Position numbers and translations under genes: made by a program
Origin: Gimesia maris
GTDB lineage: Bacteria; Planctomycetota; Planctomycetia; Planctomycetales; Planctomycetaceae
NCBI RefSeq assembly: GCF_008298035.1
Contig: NZ_CP042910.1
Coordinates: 7,378,001 to 7,442,000, forward strand
Reading direction: 5' to 3'
DNA: 64,000 nt
Notes under the pieces: generated by a model
The model's input: the letters and a program-made list of their open reading frames with translations, nothing else
The model's database searches: none
What the model was told of the DNA's origin: nothing
In this document: piece after piece, positions 26,638 to 35,993 of the stretch
How the letters are laid out: the number at the start of each line of letters is the position of its first letter
Position numbering within the stretch: the first letter of the stretch is position 1

Positions 26638-29205
26638 GTGCTCATGTTGATCTGTCGATTTTCCGTTTTCATGCTGTGTGTGACCAGCCTGCTGCTGACA
26701 CCGACAATGAATTTTGCCGCTGATAAATCTACTGCTGATAAAAATGCTCCCGAAGCCGCCCGCCTGGTTAAAGTACTTAACTCCGACGCGGATACCTACG
26801 ACAAAGCGATGGCCTGTCGTCGGCTGGCCGCTATTGGTGATGCTTCGTCGGCAACTGCCATCGCCAAATATCTGGGCGATGAAAAACTGGCGACCTACGC
26901 CCGCTCGGCTTTGGAAAACATCCCCGGTCCGGCAGCTGACAAAGCACTGCGGGATGCACTGAAAACCGTCAAAGGCAATCTGCTGGTCGGCGTGATCAAT
27001 TCGATCGGAAAACGGAAGGACAGAGGAGCCGTCGACGATCTGACTCCGCTGCTCTCAGACAAGAACACAAACGTCGCAATCGCCGCCGCTCATGCGATCG
27101 GCGAAATTGGTACGTCGGAAGCTGCCAAGGCTCTGCTGCTGGCACTCGGTAAAGGAGATGCGAAACTGCAGCAGGAAGTTGGATTTGCCTGCCTGATGTG
27201 TGCAAAGTCGCTGGCAAATATCAAAGATAATCAGCTGGCACTGACACTGGTCAATACCGTACAGAAAATGGATCTGCCTGATAATATCCTGCTGGCAGCG
27301 ACGCAACAGTCAATCGTATTGCAGGGCAAGGCAGGTCTGGGACTATTGGCAGAACAGCTTAAATCGGACGACCTGCAGCGATTCCGTGCCGGTCTGCAGG
27401 CGGCTCAGAAACTGGGAAAAATATCTTCGTCTACTCTCATTGAAACGTACCCGAGATTACCTGAAGAACGTAAAGCCTTATTGGTTGCTGCATTGGGGAC
27501 ATTACAAGCTCCATCTGCCCTGCCCACGGTGATTAAAGCGACCTCGGGCGATTCCCAGGAACTGAAACTGCAGGCGATTTTTGCAATTGGTGAACTGGCG
27601 CCTGTTGCGAATGACGAACAGAAAACTCAGGCTTTGAACTCCCTGTTCGCACTGGTCAAACAGAAAGACGCCGACCTCGCCGGTGCTGCGGAAACGGTGA
27701 TCGTCAAACTGAATTCCAGTCAGCCTTCTGCAGAAATTGAAAAACGCATTGAGGCCAGTATCCGTAAGCTGCTGGAGAGTGAAACTCGCGAATCGCAACT
27801 GGCGGGCATCAAGCTGGCAGGTGGCTGTCGTCTCAGTTCAGCCACTCCGGTTCTGTTGCAACTGGTGAATCATTCGAACCCTGAAGTGAAGCAGGCCGCC
27901 ATCTCTGCTTTAGGCGGCACCACTTCGCTCGATGATCTTCCGAAATTAATCAAGCTCACCCTTGCATCCAGTCCCGACTCTCCCGCAGGCCAGGCACTCG
28001 TCGCTGCCTGCTCGCGGCTGCCGCTGGAAGAGACTGCACAGGCACTGGCCGGCGGCATCGAAGGCGCGACCACTGATCAGAAGCTGATTCTGCTGGACCA
28101 GCTGGCGGCCATCGGAGGTGAGACCGCGCTAGAGACCGTCGTGGCAGCCGCTCGATCGAATGACGACGCACTGCAGAACAAAGCGACCGACCTGCTGGGA
28201 AAATGGGTGACCATCGACGTCGCGCCCCCCCTGCTGGAACTGGCGAAATCACTGGAGAACAACAAATACAAAATTCGCTCACTGCGTGGTTACATTCGCG
28301 TGGCCCGACAGCTGAACATGACCCCGGAAGAGCGTCTGGAAGTCTGCCGCAATACACTGGCGATTGCCGAACGTAACGATGAGAAGAAACTCGTGTTCGA
28401 AGTGCTCCGCCGTAACCCGACGCCTCAGGCCGTCAACTACACAGTTTCACTGCTCAAGGATAAATCATTGAACGTCCCTGCGAGTACGACGATTGTCTCT
28501 TGGGCCGAACGGGGAACTCCGATTGACGACGAACTGCTGGCTGATGCGTTACAGCGCGTCATCGCTTCCACATCGAATAATGGCCTCAAACAACGAGCCG
28601 CTCAGCAGCACGAACGGATCTCTGCACAGGCGAAACAGGGTGAGAAAGAACTAGGATTTCAGTCGTTGTTCAATGGCAAAACATTCGACGGCTGGCATGG
28701 TAATAAGAAGATCTTTCGCATCGAAGATGGCGAAATCATCGCCGGCAGCCTGACCGAGAAAGTCGAACGCAATGAGTTTCTTCGTTCCAACAAAGTGTAC
28801 GATGATTTTGAGCTCAAGCTCGAATTCAAACTGCTGGGTGATAAAACCAATGCCGGCGTGCAGATTCGGACCGCGGAAATTCCCGATCATCACGAAGTCA
28901 GTGGCTACCAGGCAGACCTGGGAACCGGCTACTGGGGCTGCCTGTATGATGAATCCCGCCGCAAAAAGATCCTGGCAGGGCCTCCTGCAGAACTGCGTGA
29001 TCTGCCTGTCCGCATGAACGACTGGAACAGCTATCGCATTCGCTGTGAAGGACCCCGCATTCGCATCTGGATTAACGATGTACAAACAGTCGACTTTACG
29101 GAAGCAGATCCCCAGATTCCATTGAAAGGCATCATCGCATTACAGATTCATGGAAATCTCGTGAACGAAGCACATTACCGCAATGTCCGCCTGCGGGAAC
29201 TGTAA
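26638..29205 (+). CDS. Secreted HEAT-repeat protein with C-terminal DUF1080 domain
   Basis: The protein of up to 855 residues has a signal peptide, an N-terminal HEAT/armadillo-repeat solenoid (about 35-660; typical repeats are AAAHAIGEIGTSEAAKALLL and AISALGGTTSLDDLPKLIKL), and a DUF1080 domain (about 665-855; FQSLFNGKTFDGWHGNKKIF, AGVQIRTAEIPDH, and LQIHGNLVNEAHYRNVRLREL at the end). The solenoid probably mediates protein binding while the C-terminal domain binds or cleaves a sugar. This domain pairing is common in Planctomycetota. Start is GTG 26638 or ATG 26644; GAGG lies 5 and 11 bases ahead. It follows the oxidoreductase by 66 bases and may be co-transcribed with it. Confidence 0.9.
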   Translation: MLMLICRFSVFMLCVTSLLLTPTMNFAADKSTADKNAPEAARLVKVLNSDADTYDKAMACRRLAAIGDASSATAIAKYLGDEKLATYARSALENIPGPAADKALRDALKTVKGNLLVGVINSIGKRKDRGAVDDLTPLLSDKNTNVAIAAAHAIGEIGTSEAAKALLLALGKGDAKLQQEVGFACLMCAKSLANIKDNQLALTLVNTVQKMDLPDNILLAATQQSIVLQGKAGLGLLAEQLKSDDLQRFRAGLQAAQKLGKISSSTLIETYPRLPEERKALLVAALGTLQAPSALPTVIKATSGDSQELKLQAIFAIGELAPVANDEQKTQALNSLFALVKQKDADLAGAAETVIVKLNSSQPSAEIEKRIEASIRKLLESETRESQLAGIKLAGGCRLSSATPVLLQLVNHSNPEVKQAAISALGGTTSLDDLPKLIKLTLASSPDSPAGQALVAACSRLPLEETAQALAGGIEGATTDQKLILLDQLAAIGGETALETVVAAARSNDDALQNKATDLLGKWVTIDVAPPLLELAKSLENNKYKIRSLRGYIRVARQLNMTPEERLEVCRNTLAIAERNDEKKLVFEVLRRNPTPQAVNYTVSLLKDKSLNVPASTTIVSWAERGTPIDDELLADALQRVIASTSNNGLKQRAAQQHERISAQAKQGEKELGFQSLFNGKTFDGWHGNKKIFRIEDGEIIAGSLTEKVERNEFLRSNKVYDDFELKLEFKLLGDKTNAGVQIRTAEIPDHHEVSGYQADLGTGYWGCLYDESRRKKILAGPPAELRDLPVRMNDWNSYRIRCEGPRIRIWINDVQTVDFTEADPQIPLKGIIALQIHGNLVNEAHYRNVRLREL

Positions 29206-29335
29206 TCACCCCTGAATTGAGGGAAAAACAGTCGTTCAGCAACATTTTTGATTTCCGCCCCTTGCGGTCGTCGTCTGTCTGGCGAAAATAGAAAGAAAGC
29301 AGATTCGCAATTCTTTCGACCTCGGCGAGGCATGG

Positions 29336-31417
29336 ATGTCAGAAATCCCCCCACAACTGGAAGACCTTTTCAAACAGCTCAATCCGGAGCAGCAGGCAGC
29401 CGCCTGCCACGATACGGGCCCGCTGTTGATCATCGCCGGTGCGGGGACCGGTAAAACGACCACACTTTCGCATCGGGTCGCGTACCTGATTGCGCAAGGC
29501 ATCGATCCCAGCCGGATCCTGCTGCTGACGTTTTCCCGCCGCGCAGCGAATGAAATGGTCCGGCGCGTCGATGCGCTGTTGCGGGCGATGAGCGCCGGCC
29601 GCGAGAATACCGCCTCGGCCCGATCGCGGAGTATCTGGGGGGGCACATTTCACTCAACGGCTGCGCGACTGCTCAGGCGTTACGGACAGGCCATCGGACT
29701 ACCCGATGACTTTACCATCATCGACCGCAGCGATGCCGAAGACTTGATGAGCGCCCTCCGCAGTGAACTCGATCTGGGCAATAACGGCAAGAAGTTTCCT
29801 CGCAAAGGGACCCTGCTGGAAATCTACAGCCGCTGTGTGAATACGTGTTCCAAACTGGAACCGATCCTCGAGCGACATTATCCCTGGTGCCTGGAACATG
29901 CTGACGAGTTGAAGAAACTGTTTCAGGCGTTTGTGGATCGCAAAGAAAAGCAGAACATTCTCGATTACGACGACCTGCTTTTATTCTGGCATGCCCTCGC
30001 CGCTGATCCCGCGGGGGGCAAACTGTTGCGAGGCCAGTTCGAAGCAGTACTGGTAGACGAATACCAGGACACGAACATCCTGCAGTCGGGCATTCTGAAA
30101 AACATCTGTCCGGACGGTGAAGGACTGACCGTCGTCGGCGACGATGCACAGTCAATCTATTCCTTTCGGGCGGCGACCGTACGGAACATCCTGGACTTCC
30201 CCCAGGAATACGAGGGAACAACCGTCGTCACGCTGGAAGAAAATTACCGCAGCACGCAACCCATCCTGCAGGCGACGAATCAGATTATCGACGAAGCACA
30301 CGAACGTTACGAGAAAAACCTGTGGTCGTCCAAGATCAGCGGGGAAGCGCCCTGCCTGGTCGACTGCAGTGACAATAACGAACAGGCGGACTTCGTCGTG
30401 CAGCAGGTGCTCGAACACCGGGAAGCCGGGATTCCCCTGAATCAGCAGGCGGTCCTGTTCCGGGCTTCACACCACAGTCTTTCGCTGGAAGTTGAACTGG
30501 CGCGACGCAATATCGCCTATCACAAATATGGCGGCTTAAAGTTTATTGAAACTGCGCACGTCAAAGACCTGATGGCGTATCTGCGTCTGGCTGAAAATCC
30601 CCGCGATGCCGTCTCGGGATTGCGAGTACTGACGTTACTGCCGGGCATTGGCCAGAAAAAAGCACAACAGCTGATCAACCTGCTGGCGGAATCGCAGTTT
30701 CGCTTTGATGCCTGGTCGGAATTCAAACCGCCGGCAGCGACGGTTGAGCACTGGCCTCTGTTTGTGCGGCTGATGAAAAACCTGAGTTCTCCCCAATCAG
30801 AAAAACGGGGCATCTCGGCGGAAGTGCATCAGGTGCGCACGTTTTACAGTCCCCTGCTCGACCAGCAATACGATAACGCGACATCGCGTCAACGGGATCT
30901 GGAACAGTTGGAACAGGTTGCCAGTCGCTTCAGCAGTCGCATGAGTTTTCTGGAAGAGATTACCCTTGACCCACCCAGTTCCACGCAGGATGTCTCAGCC
31001 GCCAGCGGCGCGGATGACGATGATTTCCTGGTACTGAGTACGATTCACTCGTCAAAAGGTCTGGAATGGGACGCAGTCTACGTGCTGCAGGCCGCCGATG
31101 GCAGTATTCCGTCAGAGATGTCACTGGAAAGCGAAGACGAAATCGACGAAGAACGCCGTCTGTTTTATGTCGCGTTGACGCGGGCGAAAAACTGGCTGTA
31201 TGTCTGCTTTCCTCATCGGCAGTATTTCCAGAATCGTCGCTGGAACCAGGCACACAGTTATGCCCAGCTGACACGGTTTGTTTCACCAAAGACGATCTCG
31301 CTGTTTCAGCGACGACCGGCGTTCAGTGCCGATGCGCTGGATACTCCCCAGGAAGCCGAGATCGAAACGACAGCAGAAGACATCCGCAAGAACATCCGCA
31401 ACATGTGGTCTGCCTGA
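29336..31417 (+). CDS. UvrD/Rep/PcrA-type superfamily 1A DNA helicase
   Basis: The 693-residue ATP-dependent 3'-5' helicase has all key motifs: Walker A in IAGAGTGKTTTL (about 33-44), motif Ia with LTFSRRAANEM, Walker B in VLVDEYQDTN, motif III in VVGDDAQSIYSFR, motif V with LSTIHSSKGLEWD and motif VI in VALTRAKNWL. Such enzymes act in DNA repair, replication restart or plasmid maintenance. The length is typical, and no exonuclease-like C-terminal fusion is seen. GAGG precedes ATG 29336 by 6 bases. It ends 2 bases from the stop of the convergent methyltransferase gene. Confidence 0.93.
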   Translation: MSEIPPQLEDLFKQLNPEQQAAACHDTGPLLIIAGAGTGKTTTLSHRVAYLIAQGIDPSRILLLTFSRRAANEMVRRVDALLRAMSAGRENTASARSRSIWGGTFHSTAARLLRRYGQAIGLPDDFTIIDRSDAEDLMSALRSELDLGNNGKKFPRKGTLLEIYSRCVNTCSKLEPILERHYPWCLEHADELKKLFQAFVDRKEKQNILDYDDLLLFWHALAADPAGGKLLRGQFEAVLVDEYQDTNILQSGILKNICPDGEGLTVVGDDAQSIYSFRAATVRNILDFPQEYEGTTVVTLEENYRSTQPILQATNQIIDEAHERYEKNLWSSKISGEAPCLVDCSDNNEQADFVVQQVLEHREAGIPLNQQAVLFRASHHSLSLEVELARRNIAYHKYGGLKFIETAHVKDLMAYLRLAENPRDAVSGLRVLTLLPGIGQKKAQQLINLLAESQFRFDAWSEFKPPAATVEHWPLFVRLMKNLSSPQSEKRGISAEVHQVRTFYSPLLDQQYDNATSRQRDLEQLEQVASRFSSRMSFLEEITLDPPSSTQDVSAASGADDDDFLVLSTIHSSKGLEWDAVYVLQAADGSIPSEMSLESEDEIDEERRLFYVALTRAKNWLYVCFPHRQYFQNRRWNQAHSYAQLTRFVSPKTISLFQRRPAFSADALDTPQEAEIETTAEDIRKNIRNMWSA

Positions 31418-31419
31418 AG

Positions 31420-32793
31420 CTACTCTTGCCTGTCTTCCGTTTCTTCATTCGATTTTTCATGTGTCGCAGAATCTTCAGCTGGAGTAGACTCTGTAGAAGC
31501 CGTCTCAATCGATTCTGCAGCTCCCGGGTTCTCGCTTGCCACTTCGGGTGGAGTCACGTTCGGCTCGGAAGCAACTTCTTCCTGCCGCGTTTCATCGGCG
31601 TCATCTGTTTCCTCAGCTGAATCGGATTGTGTCCCGACTGCCTGTTCCCAGGGTGACTTCTTCCGCGGCGGAGGAGGGCCGGGAAACTGATAGTAAATGC
31701 ATTCTATCCGACCGTTATACAGTTTGCGGCGGCGGGCCTTTTGTTCGTAAATGCGTTCGAAGCCCGGATGCGAGGTAATTACATAAATTGACCACATCTT
31801 CAGTGGCGCAAATACCCGTTTCATTTCACGGTAAATGACTTCGGCGTCTGCTTTATCGCCCAGTCGTTCGCCGTACGGAGGGTTGGTAATGATACAGCCA
31901 TACTTGCGGGGTGTGCTGAATTCGGAAAGTGGCTGATCCTGAAAATGAATGAATTCTTCCATGCCGGCCTGCTGCGCATGATAGCGGGCCATGCGAATCA
32001 TGGCAGGATCAATATCGTAGCCTTGCAGTCGATAGTCGATATCAGTTCGTGCGAGCGCGCGCGCTTCCTCGCGGGCCGCTTCCCACATTTCGGGGGGCAA
32101 CTGTTGCCAGCCTTCGGCGGCAAACTCACGGTTGAGGCCCGGCGCCGTGTTCGTACCAATCAGGGCGGCTTCGATGGCAATCGTACCCGTGCCACAACAG
32201 GGATCAACAAACGGCCGTTCGCGATTCCAATAGCTGAGCTGGACCAGACCTGCTGCCAGCGTCTCCTTAATCTGCGCGCCGGCGGCGAGCTTGCGATAAC
32301 CGCGTTTATGCAGTCCTGGGCCGGTGGTGTCGATGCAGACGGAAGCCTTGTCTTTCAGAATCGACAGGCTGACCGAGTACAGCGGGCCATCTTCGGGAAA
32401 CCAGTCTTTGATGTAATGATCCTTCAGGCGTTCGGCAATCGCTTTCTTAACCAGTTTCTGACAGTTCTTGGGACTGTTGATTTTGGAACGGACTGCGGTG
32501 GCTCGGACAGGAAACTGGGCGGAAGGGGGCAGCCAGCGTTCCCATTCGATGTCGCGGATTTCGTCGAACAGGTCATCAAAGTCGAGCGCCGTGAATTCCG
32601 CCAGGCTGAGCAGCACCCGGTCGGCACTACGGAGCCAGAGATTGCAGTGACAGATCGCAGCAAGATCGCCTTGAAAGGTGATGCGGCCATTTTCAATGGT
32701 CTGCTCTTCGTATCCCAGTTGTTTCAGTTCGCGCGAAACCACGGCTTCCAGGCCGAAAGCGGTAGTAGCAACGAGTGTGAGCGGCTCGGACAT
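31420..32793 (-). CDS. THUMP-domain RNA methyltransferase (RlmL/YpsC type) with acidic C-terminal tail
   Basis: This 457-residue protein probably methylates guanine in 23S rRNA, as E. coli RlmL does at G2445. The N-terminal THUMP domain covers about 1-165. The Rossmann methyltransferase domain has FVDPCCGTGTIAIEAALIG for SAM binding and the catalytic IITNPPYGERLGD. ATG 32793 was chosen over TTG 32799. After about residue 375 comes an acidic, Glu/Ser/Thr-rich tail of some 80 residues (beginning near PPPRKKSPWEQAV), predicted to be disordered and unusual for the family. Its first gene neighbour is the divergent isomerase-like gene 135 bases away. The modified nucleotide is inferred from homology. 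Confidence 0.9.
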   Translation of the reverse strand: MSEPLTLVATTAFGLEAVVSRELKQLGYEEQTIENGRITFQGDLAAICHCNLWLRSADRVLLSLAEFTALDFDDLFDEIRDIEWERWLPPSAQFPVRATAVRSKINSPKNCQKLVKKAIAERLKDHYIKDWFPEDGPLYSVSLSILKDKASVCIDTTGPGLHKRGYRKLAAGAQIKETLAAGLVQLSYWNRERPFVDPCCGTGTIAIEAALIGTNTAPGLNREFAAEGWQQLPPEMWEAAREEARALARTDIDYRLQGYDIDPAMIRMARYHAQQAGMEEFIHFQDQPLSEFSTPRKYGCIITNPPYGERLGDKADAEVIYREMKRVFAPLKMWSIYVITSHPGFERIYEQKARRRKLYNGRIECIYYQFPGPPPPRKKSPWEQAVGTQSDSAEETDDADETRQEEVASEPNVTPPEVASENPGAAESIETASTESTPAEDSATHEKSNEETEDRQE

Positions 32794-32928
32794 ATTCAAC
32801 GGGGATCTCTTTCGATTTCAGTAAATCAGGCAAATCTGGTAGAAAAAGGGTCGGTCTCAGTTCATACTACTATAAAATAGCTTTCCTCGAAATCTACAGG
32901 ACAACGGATCATAAAGAAGGTTTTCAAC

Positions 32929-33930
32929 ATGCGGAATACTCCCTCCCCTTATAATCGGCTTCCCCGCCGTGATTTCCTGAAACAGACCGCCGCGCAGGTA
33001 TTAACGGGTACAGCAGTCGCCGGTATCCTGCAGTCACAACACGGCTTACAGGCAGGCGAGGATTCCAAAGCGAAATCAAAGCCGGCCGCCGCCTATCAGC
33101 TGGGTGCCTTCACCAAGAGCTTCCAGGACATGCCGATCCCTGATGTCTGCCGGGCGTTCCAGTCCATCGGCCTGGATGGACTCGATCTGACCGTACGACC
33201 CAAAGGTCACATTCTGCCCGAAAACGCGGAGCAGGAACTGCCGCAGGCATGTGCGGCAGCGAAAGAGGCGGGCGTGAAAATCCTGTTTCTGACGACCATG
33301 ATCGACGAGCCCGACAAAAACGCCGAACGTATTCTGGCGACCGCCCGGGAACAGGGCATCGACCGCGTCAAAATCGGTTATTACCGCTATAAAACGTTTG
33401 GCACACTGGCGCAGCAGTTGAAAGAGACCACAAAAAAGATCGGCAAGGTTGCGAAGCTGTGTCAGAAATATGAGATCCTGCCCTGCGTGCATGTGCACTC
33501 GAATGCGTTTCTGCCTTCGCATGGCACACAACTGTATCAGTTGATTCAGGATTACTCGCCTCAGGAAGTCGGTGCGTACGTGGATATGCTGCACATGGTC
33601 AAAGAGGGGAGTGGCGACGGCTGGCGGCAGGGACTCGATCTGCTGGCCCCCTGGATCGCGTTGTGCGCCGTCAAGAATTTCTCATGGGAACGGGGCGAAG
33701 GACGTGACAAGCACGGTCACCAGAAATGGGAAGTTAAAACGGTTCCCGTCGCTGATGGAATTTCTCCCATTCCCGACTATGTCGCCGCACTGCGGAAGCT
33801 GGGCTATGAAGGGACGTTCTCTTTACACAGTGAATACAAAGGACGTCACAGCTGGAAGGAACTGTCGACCCAGGAATGCCTGGATCAGACCGCCGTCGAT
33901 GCGAAGTATTTCCGCTCGCTGTGGTCGTAA
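32929..33930 (+). CDS. Tat-exported sugar phosphate isomerase/epimerase-like TIM-barrel protein
   Basis: This 333-residue protein has a twin-arginine leader, PRRDFLKQTAAQ, followed by a hydrophobic stretch. It is then a TIM barrel of the xylose isomerase/AP endonuclease 2 superfamily: SIGLDGLDLTVRPKGH, VKILFLTTMID, LPCVHVHSNAF, VGAYVDMLHMVKEG and TFSLHSEYKG fit successive strands carrying divalent metal ligands (His, Asp, Glu). Such exported members are frequent in Planctomycetota. The reaction is probably a sugar isomerisation or epimerisation, but the substrate is not known. AAGG is about 8 bases ahead of the ATG. Confidence 0.88.
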   Translation: MRNTPSPYNRLPRRDFLKQTAAQVLTGTAVAGILQSQHGLQAGEDSKAKSKPAAAYQLGAFTKSFQDMPIPDVCRAFQSIGLDGLDLTVRPKGHILPENAEQELPQACAAAKEAGVKILFLTTMIDEPDKNAERILATAREQGIDRVKIGYYRYKTFGTLAQQLKETTKKIGKVAKLCQKYEILPCVHVHSNAFLPSHGTQLYQLIQDYSPQEVGAYVDMLHMVKEGSGDGWRQGLDLLAPWIALCAVKNFSWERGEGRDKHGHQKWEVKTVPVADGISPIPDYVAALRKLGYEGTFSLHSEYKGRHSWKELSTQECLDQTAVDAKYFRSLWS

Positions 33931-33954
33931 TTAATTTGAGATCATCGTACTATA

Positions 33955-34028
33955 AAACGGTACGGTGCCAGCTGTCGGTATTTGCTGCGGGCCTGTAAAA
34001 AATACCGGTGGCTGGCGCCATTCCGTTT
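33955..34028. repeat. Large imperfect inverted repeat (hairpin element)
   Basis: The left arm AAACGG-TAC-GGTGCCAGCTG (continuing to 33983) pairs with the right arm at 34000-34028, which ends CCGTTT. Base pairs cover about 26 positions per arm, with a few GU pairs or mismatches, a 3-base internal loop and a loop of 16 bases. It is 24 bases after the stop of the isomerase-like gene. It could be a terminator, though it has no T-run, or a MITE/REP-type mobile hairpin. Confidence 0.75.
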
Positions 34029-34058
34029 AAGATGGTGTTGATTATGATACACGTTGGG

Positions 34059-34104
34059 ATGGGCCTGAATAAAAATCGGGCCAAGCGCAGCGAGCAGGGA
34101 ACTG
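34059..34104. repeat. Palindromic intergenic repeat, diverged reverse copy
   Basis: This reverse-oriented copy has ATGGG, CCTGAAT, TCGGGCC and AGCGCAGCGAGCAGG in the same order as the reverse complement of the element at 37327-37373. It carries a deletion in the core and one insertion after GGGCC. It sits between the hairpin element and the second sulfatase gene. Confidence 0.7.
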
Positions 34105-34288
34105 ACAGTGAGATCTTCGAATTGTCAAAGGAAATAGCAACCCAGAATTTAACAGAGGTCGATAACGTCTTTCCCGTTTGCAATCGTGTTATGATAGATT
34201 CCTGCTGTCGATGACAACCGCGAATTGCATTCTCGGCCCCCCGCTCCGTGGACCTGATAATTTTCTGAGAAGGAGGGAGCGCTTGTTT

Positions 34289-35905
34289 ATGATTCGGAAA
34301 ATCTTAGCTTCTCTCACCTGCCTGGTCGTCTGCCTCGTCGCTTTCACCGCACAGGCCGCTGACCGACCCAATATCATTCTGATCATGGTCGATGACATGG
34401 GCTTCTCTGACATCGGCTGTTATGGCGGCGAAATTGAAACGCCGAATATCGATGCACTGGCCGCGGGTGGTGTGCGTTTTTCCCAGTTTTATAATTCGGG
34501 TCGCTGCTGTCCCACGCGGGCGACTTTGATGACGGGCCTGCATCCACAGCAGACGGGAATTGGCTGGATGACCAACCCGCCCGGCGATACTCGCGGTTAT
34601 TCCAAACCACCGGCGTACCAGGGTTACCTGAATCGCAAGTGCGTCACGCTGGCGGAAGTCTTAAAGCCGGCTGGTTATGCGACGTTGATGACGGGCAAAT
34701 GGCATCTGGGCTTTAACGCGCAGGATCGCTGGCCGTTGCAGCGCGGGTTCGATAAATTTTTCGGCTGTGTCTCGGGAGCGACCCGGTTCTTTCATCCCGT
34801 CGTACCGCGGGGTATGACATTCGGGAATGAAGACATCGAAACCCCTGCGAGTACCACAGACCGCCGCTTCTATACTACCGACGCGTACACAGACTATGCG
34901 ATTCGTTTTCTCAACGAACATCAACAGGCAAAAGAGACGCAGGACAAACCCTTCTTTCTGTACCTCGCTTACACCGCGCCGCATTGGCCTTTACAGGCAC
35001 ATGAAGAGGAAATCAGGAAGTATCGCGGCAAGTACAAGATCGGCTGGGACGAACTCCGCAAACAGCGTCTCGCGAAACAGAAAGAACTGGGACTGCTGCC
35101 GGAAGATACACAGCTTTCACCCCGCGACAGTGAGGTACCCCCCTGGGAAACTCTGAGTGAGAAAAAGCAGGACGAGATGGACCTTAAAATGGCCATCTAT
35201 GCGGCGATGGTAGATCGCGTGGATCAGAACATCGGCAAACTGGTCAGTTCCCTGAAGGCGAGCGGGCAGTATGAGAATACGTTGATTCTGTTTCTTTCAG
35301 ACAATGGGGGCTGTGCCGAGGGGGGCGTGCTGGGACGCGGCGAATTCTACGATGTGGAAAAACGCAATCTCGACCACAGCAACAGTTACGGCAAAGCGTG
35401 GGCGAATGCATCGAATACGCCGTTTCGACTGTATAAACATTTCGCACATGAAGGGGGTACGTCGACACCGTTCATCATGCATTGGCCGGCGGGGATCATA
35501 CCGGAGAAACGCTGGATCACGGAACCGGCCCAGCTGATTGATATTATGCCAACGCTGATTGATGTGGCGGAAACAAAGTATCCCGAGACATTTAATGGGA
35601 ATCCAATCCCGGCGCTGGATGGTATTTCACTGCGACCGATAATGCAGGGAGATCCGCTGAACCGGACCGAGCCGATTTTCATCGAGCATGAAAGTAATGC
35701 CTTCGTCAGAGCCGGTAACTGGAAACTGGTGGGGCGCGGCGTCTCGCCGGCAAAAGGCTATCAGCCACAGAAATGGGAACTCTACGATGTGCAGCTCGAC
35801 CGCACGGAACTGAATAACCTGGCGGAGCGCAGGCGGGCCATCGTAGATGATCTGGTTCAGAAGTGGGAAGTCTGGGCAAAACGCGTGGGCGTGTATCCGA
35901 AGTAA
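34289..35905 (+). CDS. Secreted arylsulfatase
   Basis: The protein of 538 residues starts at ATG 34289, chosen because it directly begins a signal peptide (MIRKILASLTCLVVCLVAF) and follows AGGAGG; the in-frame TTG at 34283 is possible. The formylglycine motif CCPTRATLMTG has the modified Cys at the first position of CxPxR. Metal and substrate motifs include ILIMVDDMGFSDIGCYG, MTGKWHLG with the conserved Lys/His, and LFLSDNGGCAEG. The protein should hydrolyse sulfate esters of polysaccharide after maturation. Its length and order match type I arylsulfatases of Planctomycetota. Family-level substrate assignment needs a subfamily comparison. Confidence 0.93.
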   Translation: MIRKILASLTCLVVCLVAFTAQAADRPNIILIMVDDMGFSDIGCYGGEIETPNIDALAAGGVRFSQFYNSGRCCPTRATLMTGLHPQQTGIGWMTNPPGDTRGYSKPPAYQGYLNRKCVTLAEVLKPAGYATLMTGKWHLGFNAQDRWPLQRGFDKFFGCVSGATRFFHPVVPRGMTFGNEDIETPASTTDRRFYTTDAYTDYAIRFLNEHQQAKETQDKPFFLYLAYTAPHWPLQAHEEEIRKYRGKYKIGWDELRKQRLAKQKELGLLPEDTQLSPRDSEVPPWETLSEKKQDEMDLKMAIYAAMVDRVDQNIGKLVSSLKASGQYENTLILFLSDNGGCAEGGVLGRGEFYDVEKRNLDHSNSYGKAWANASNTPFRLYKHFAHEGGTSTPFIMHWPAGIIPEKRWITEPAQLIDIMPTLIDVAETKYPETFNGNPIPALDGISLRPIMQGDPLNRTEPIFIEHESNAFVRAGNWKLVGRGVSPAKGYQPQKWELYDVQLDRTELNNLAERRRAIVDDLVQKWEVWAKRVGVYPK

Positions 35906-35917
35906 AAATGGAATACG

Positions 35918-35945
35918 ATTTTTGCTACCACGAAAAACACGAAAT
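35918..35945. repeat. Dispersed CACGAAA-type direct repeat, left copy
   Basis: CTACCACGAAAAACACGAAA at 35925-35944 is identical to 37238-37257; the match extends left by an ATTTTT tract with one extra G here. The two copies are in the same orientation and flank a single gene. Confidence 0.7.
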
Positions 35946-35993
35946 ATTTTTTATGGCTGACTTCCAATAGCAGCTGTTTACAGGTCGCTGAAT

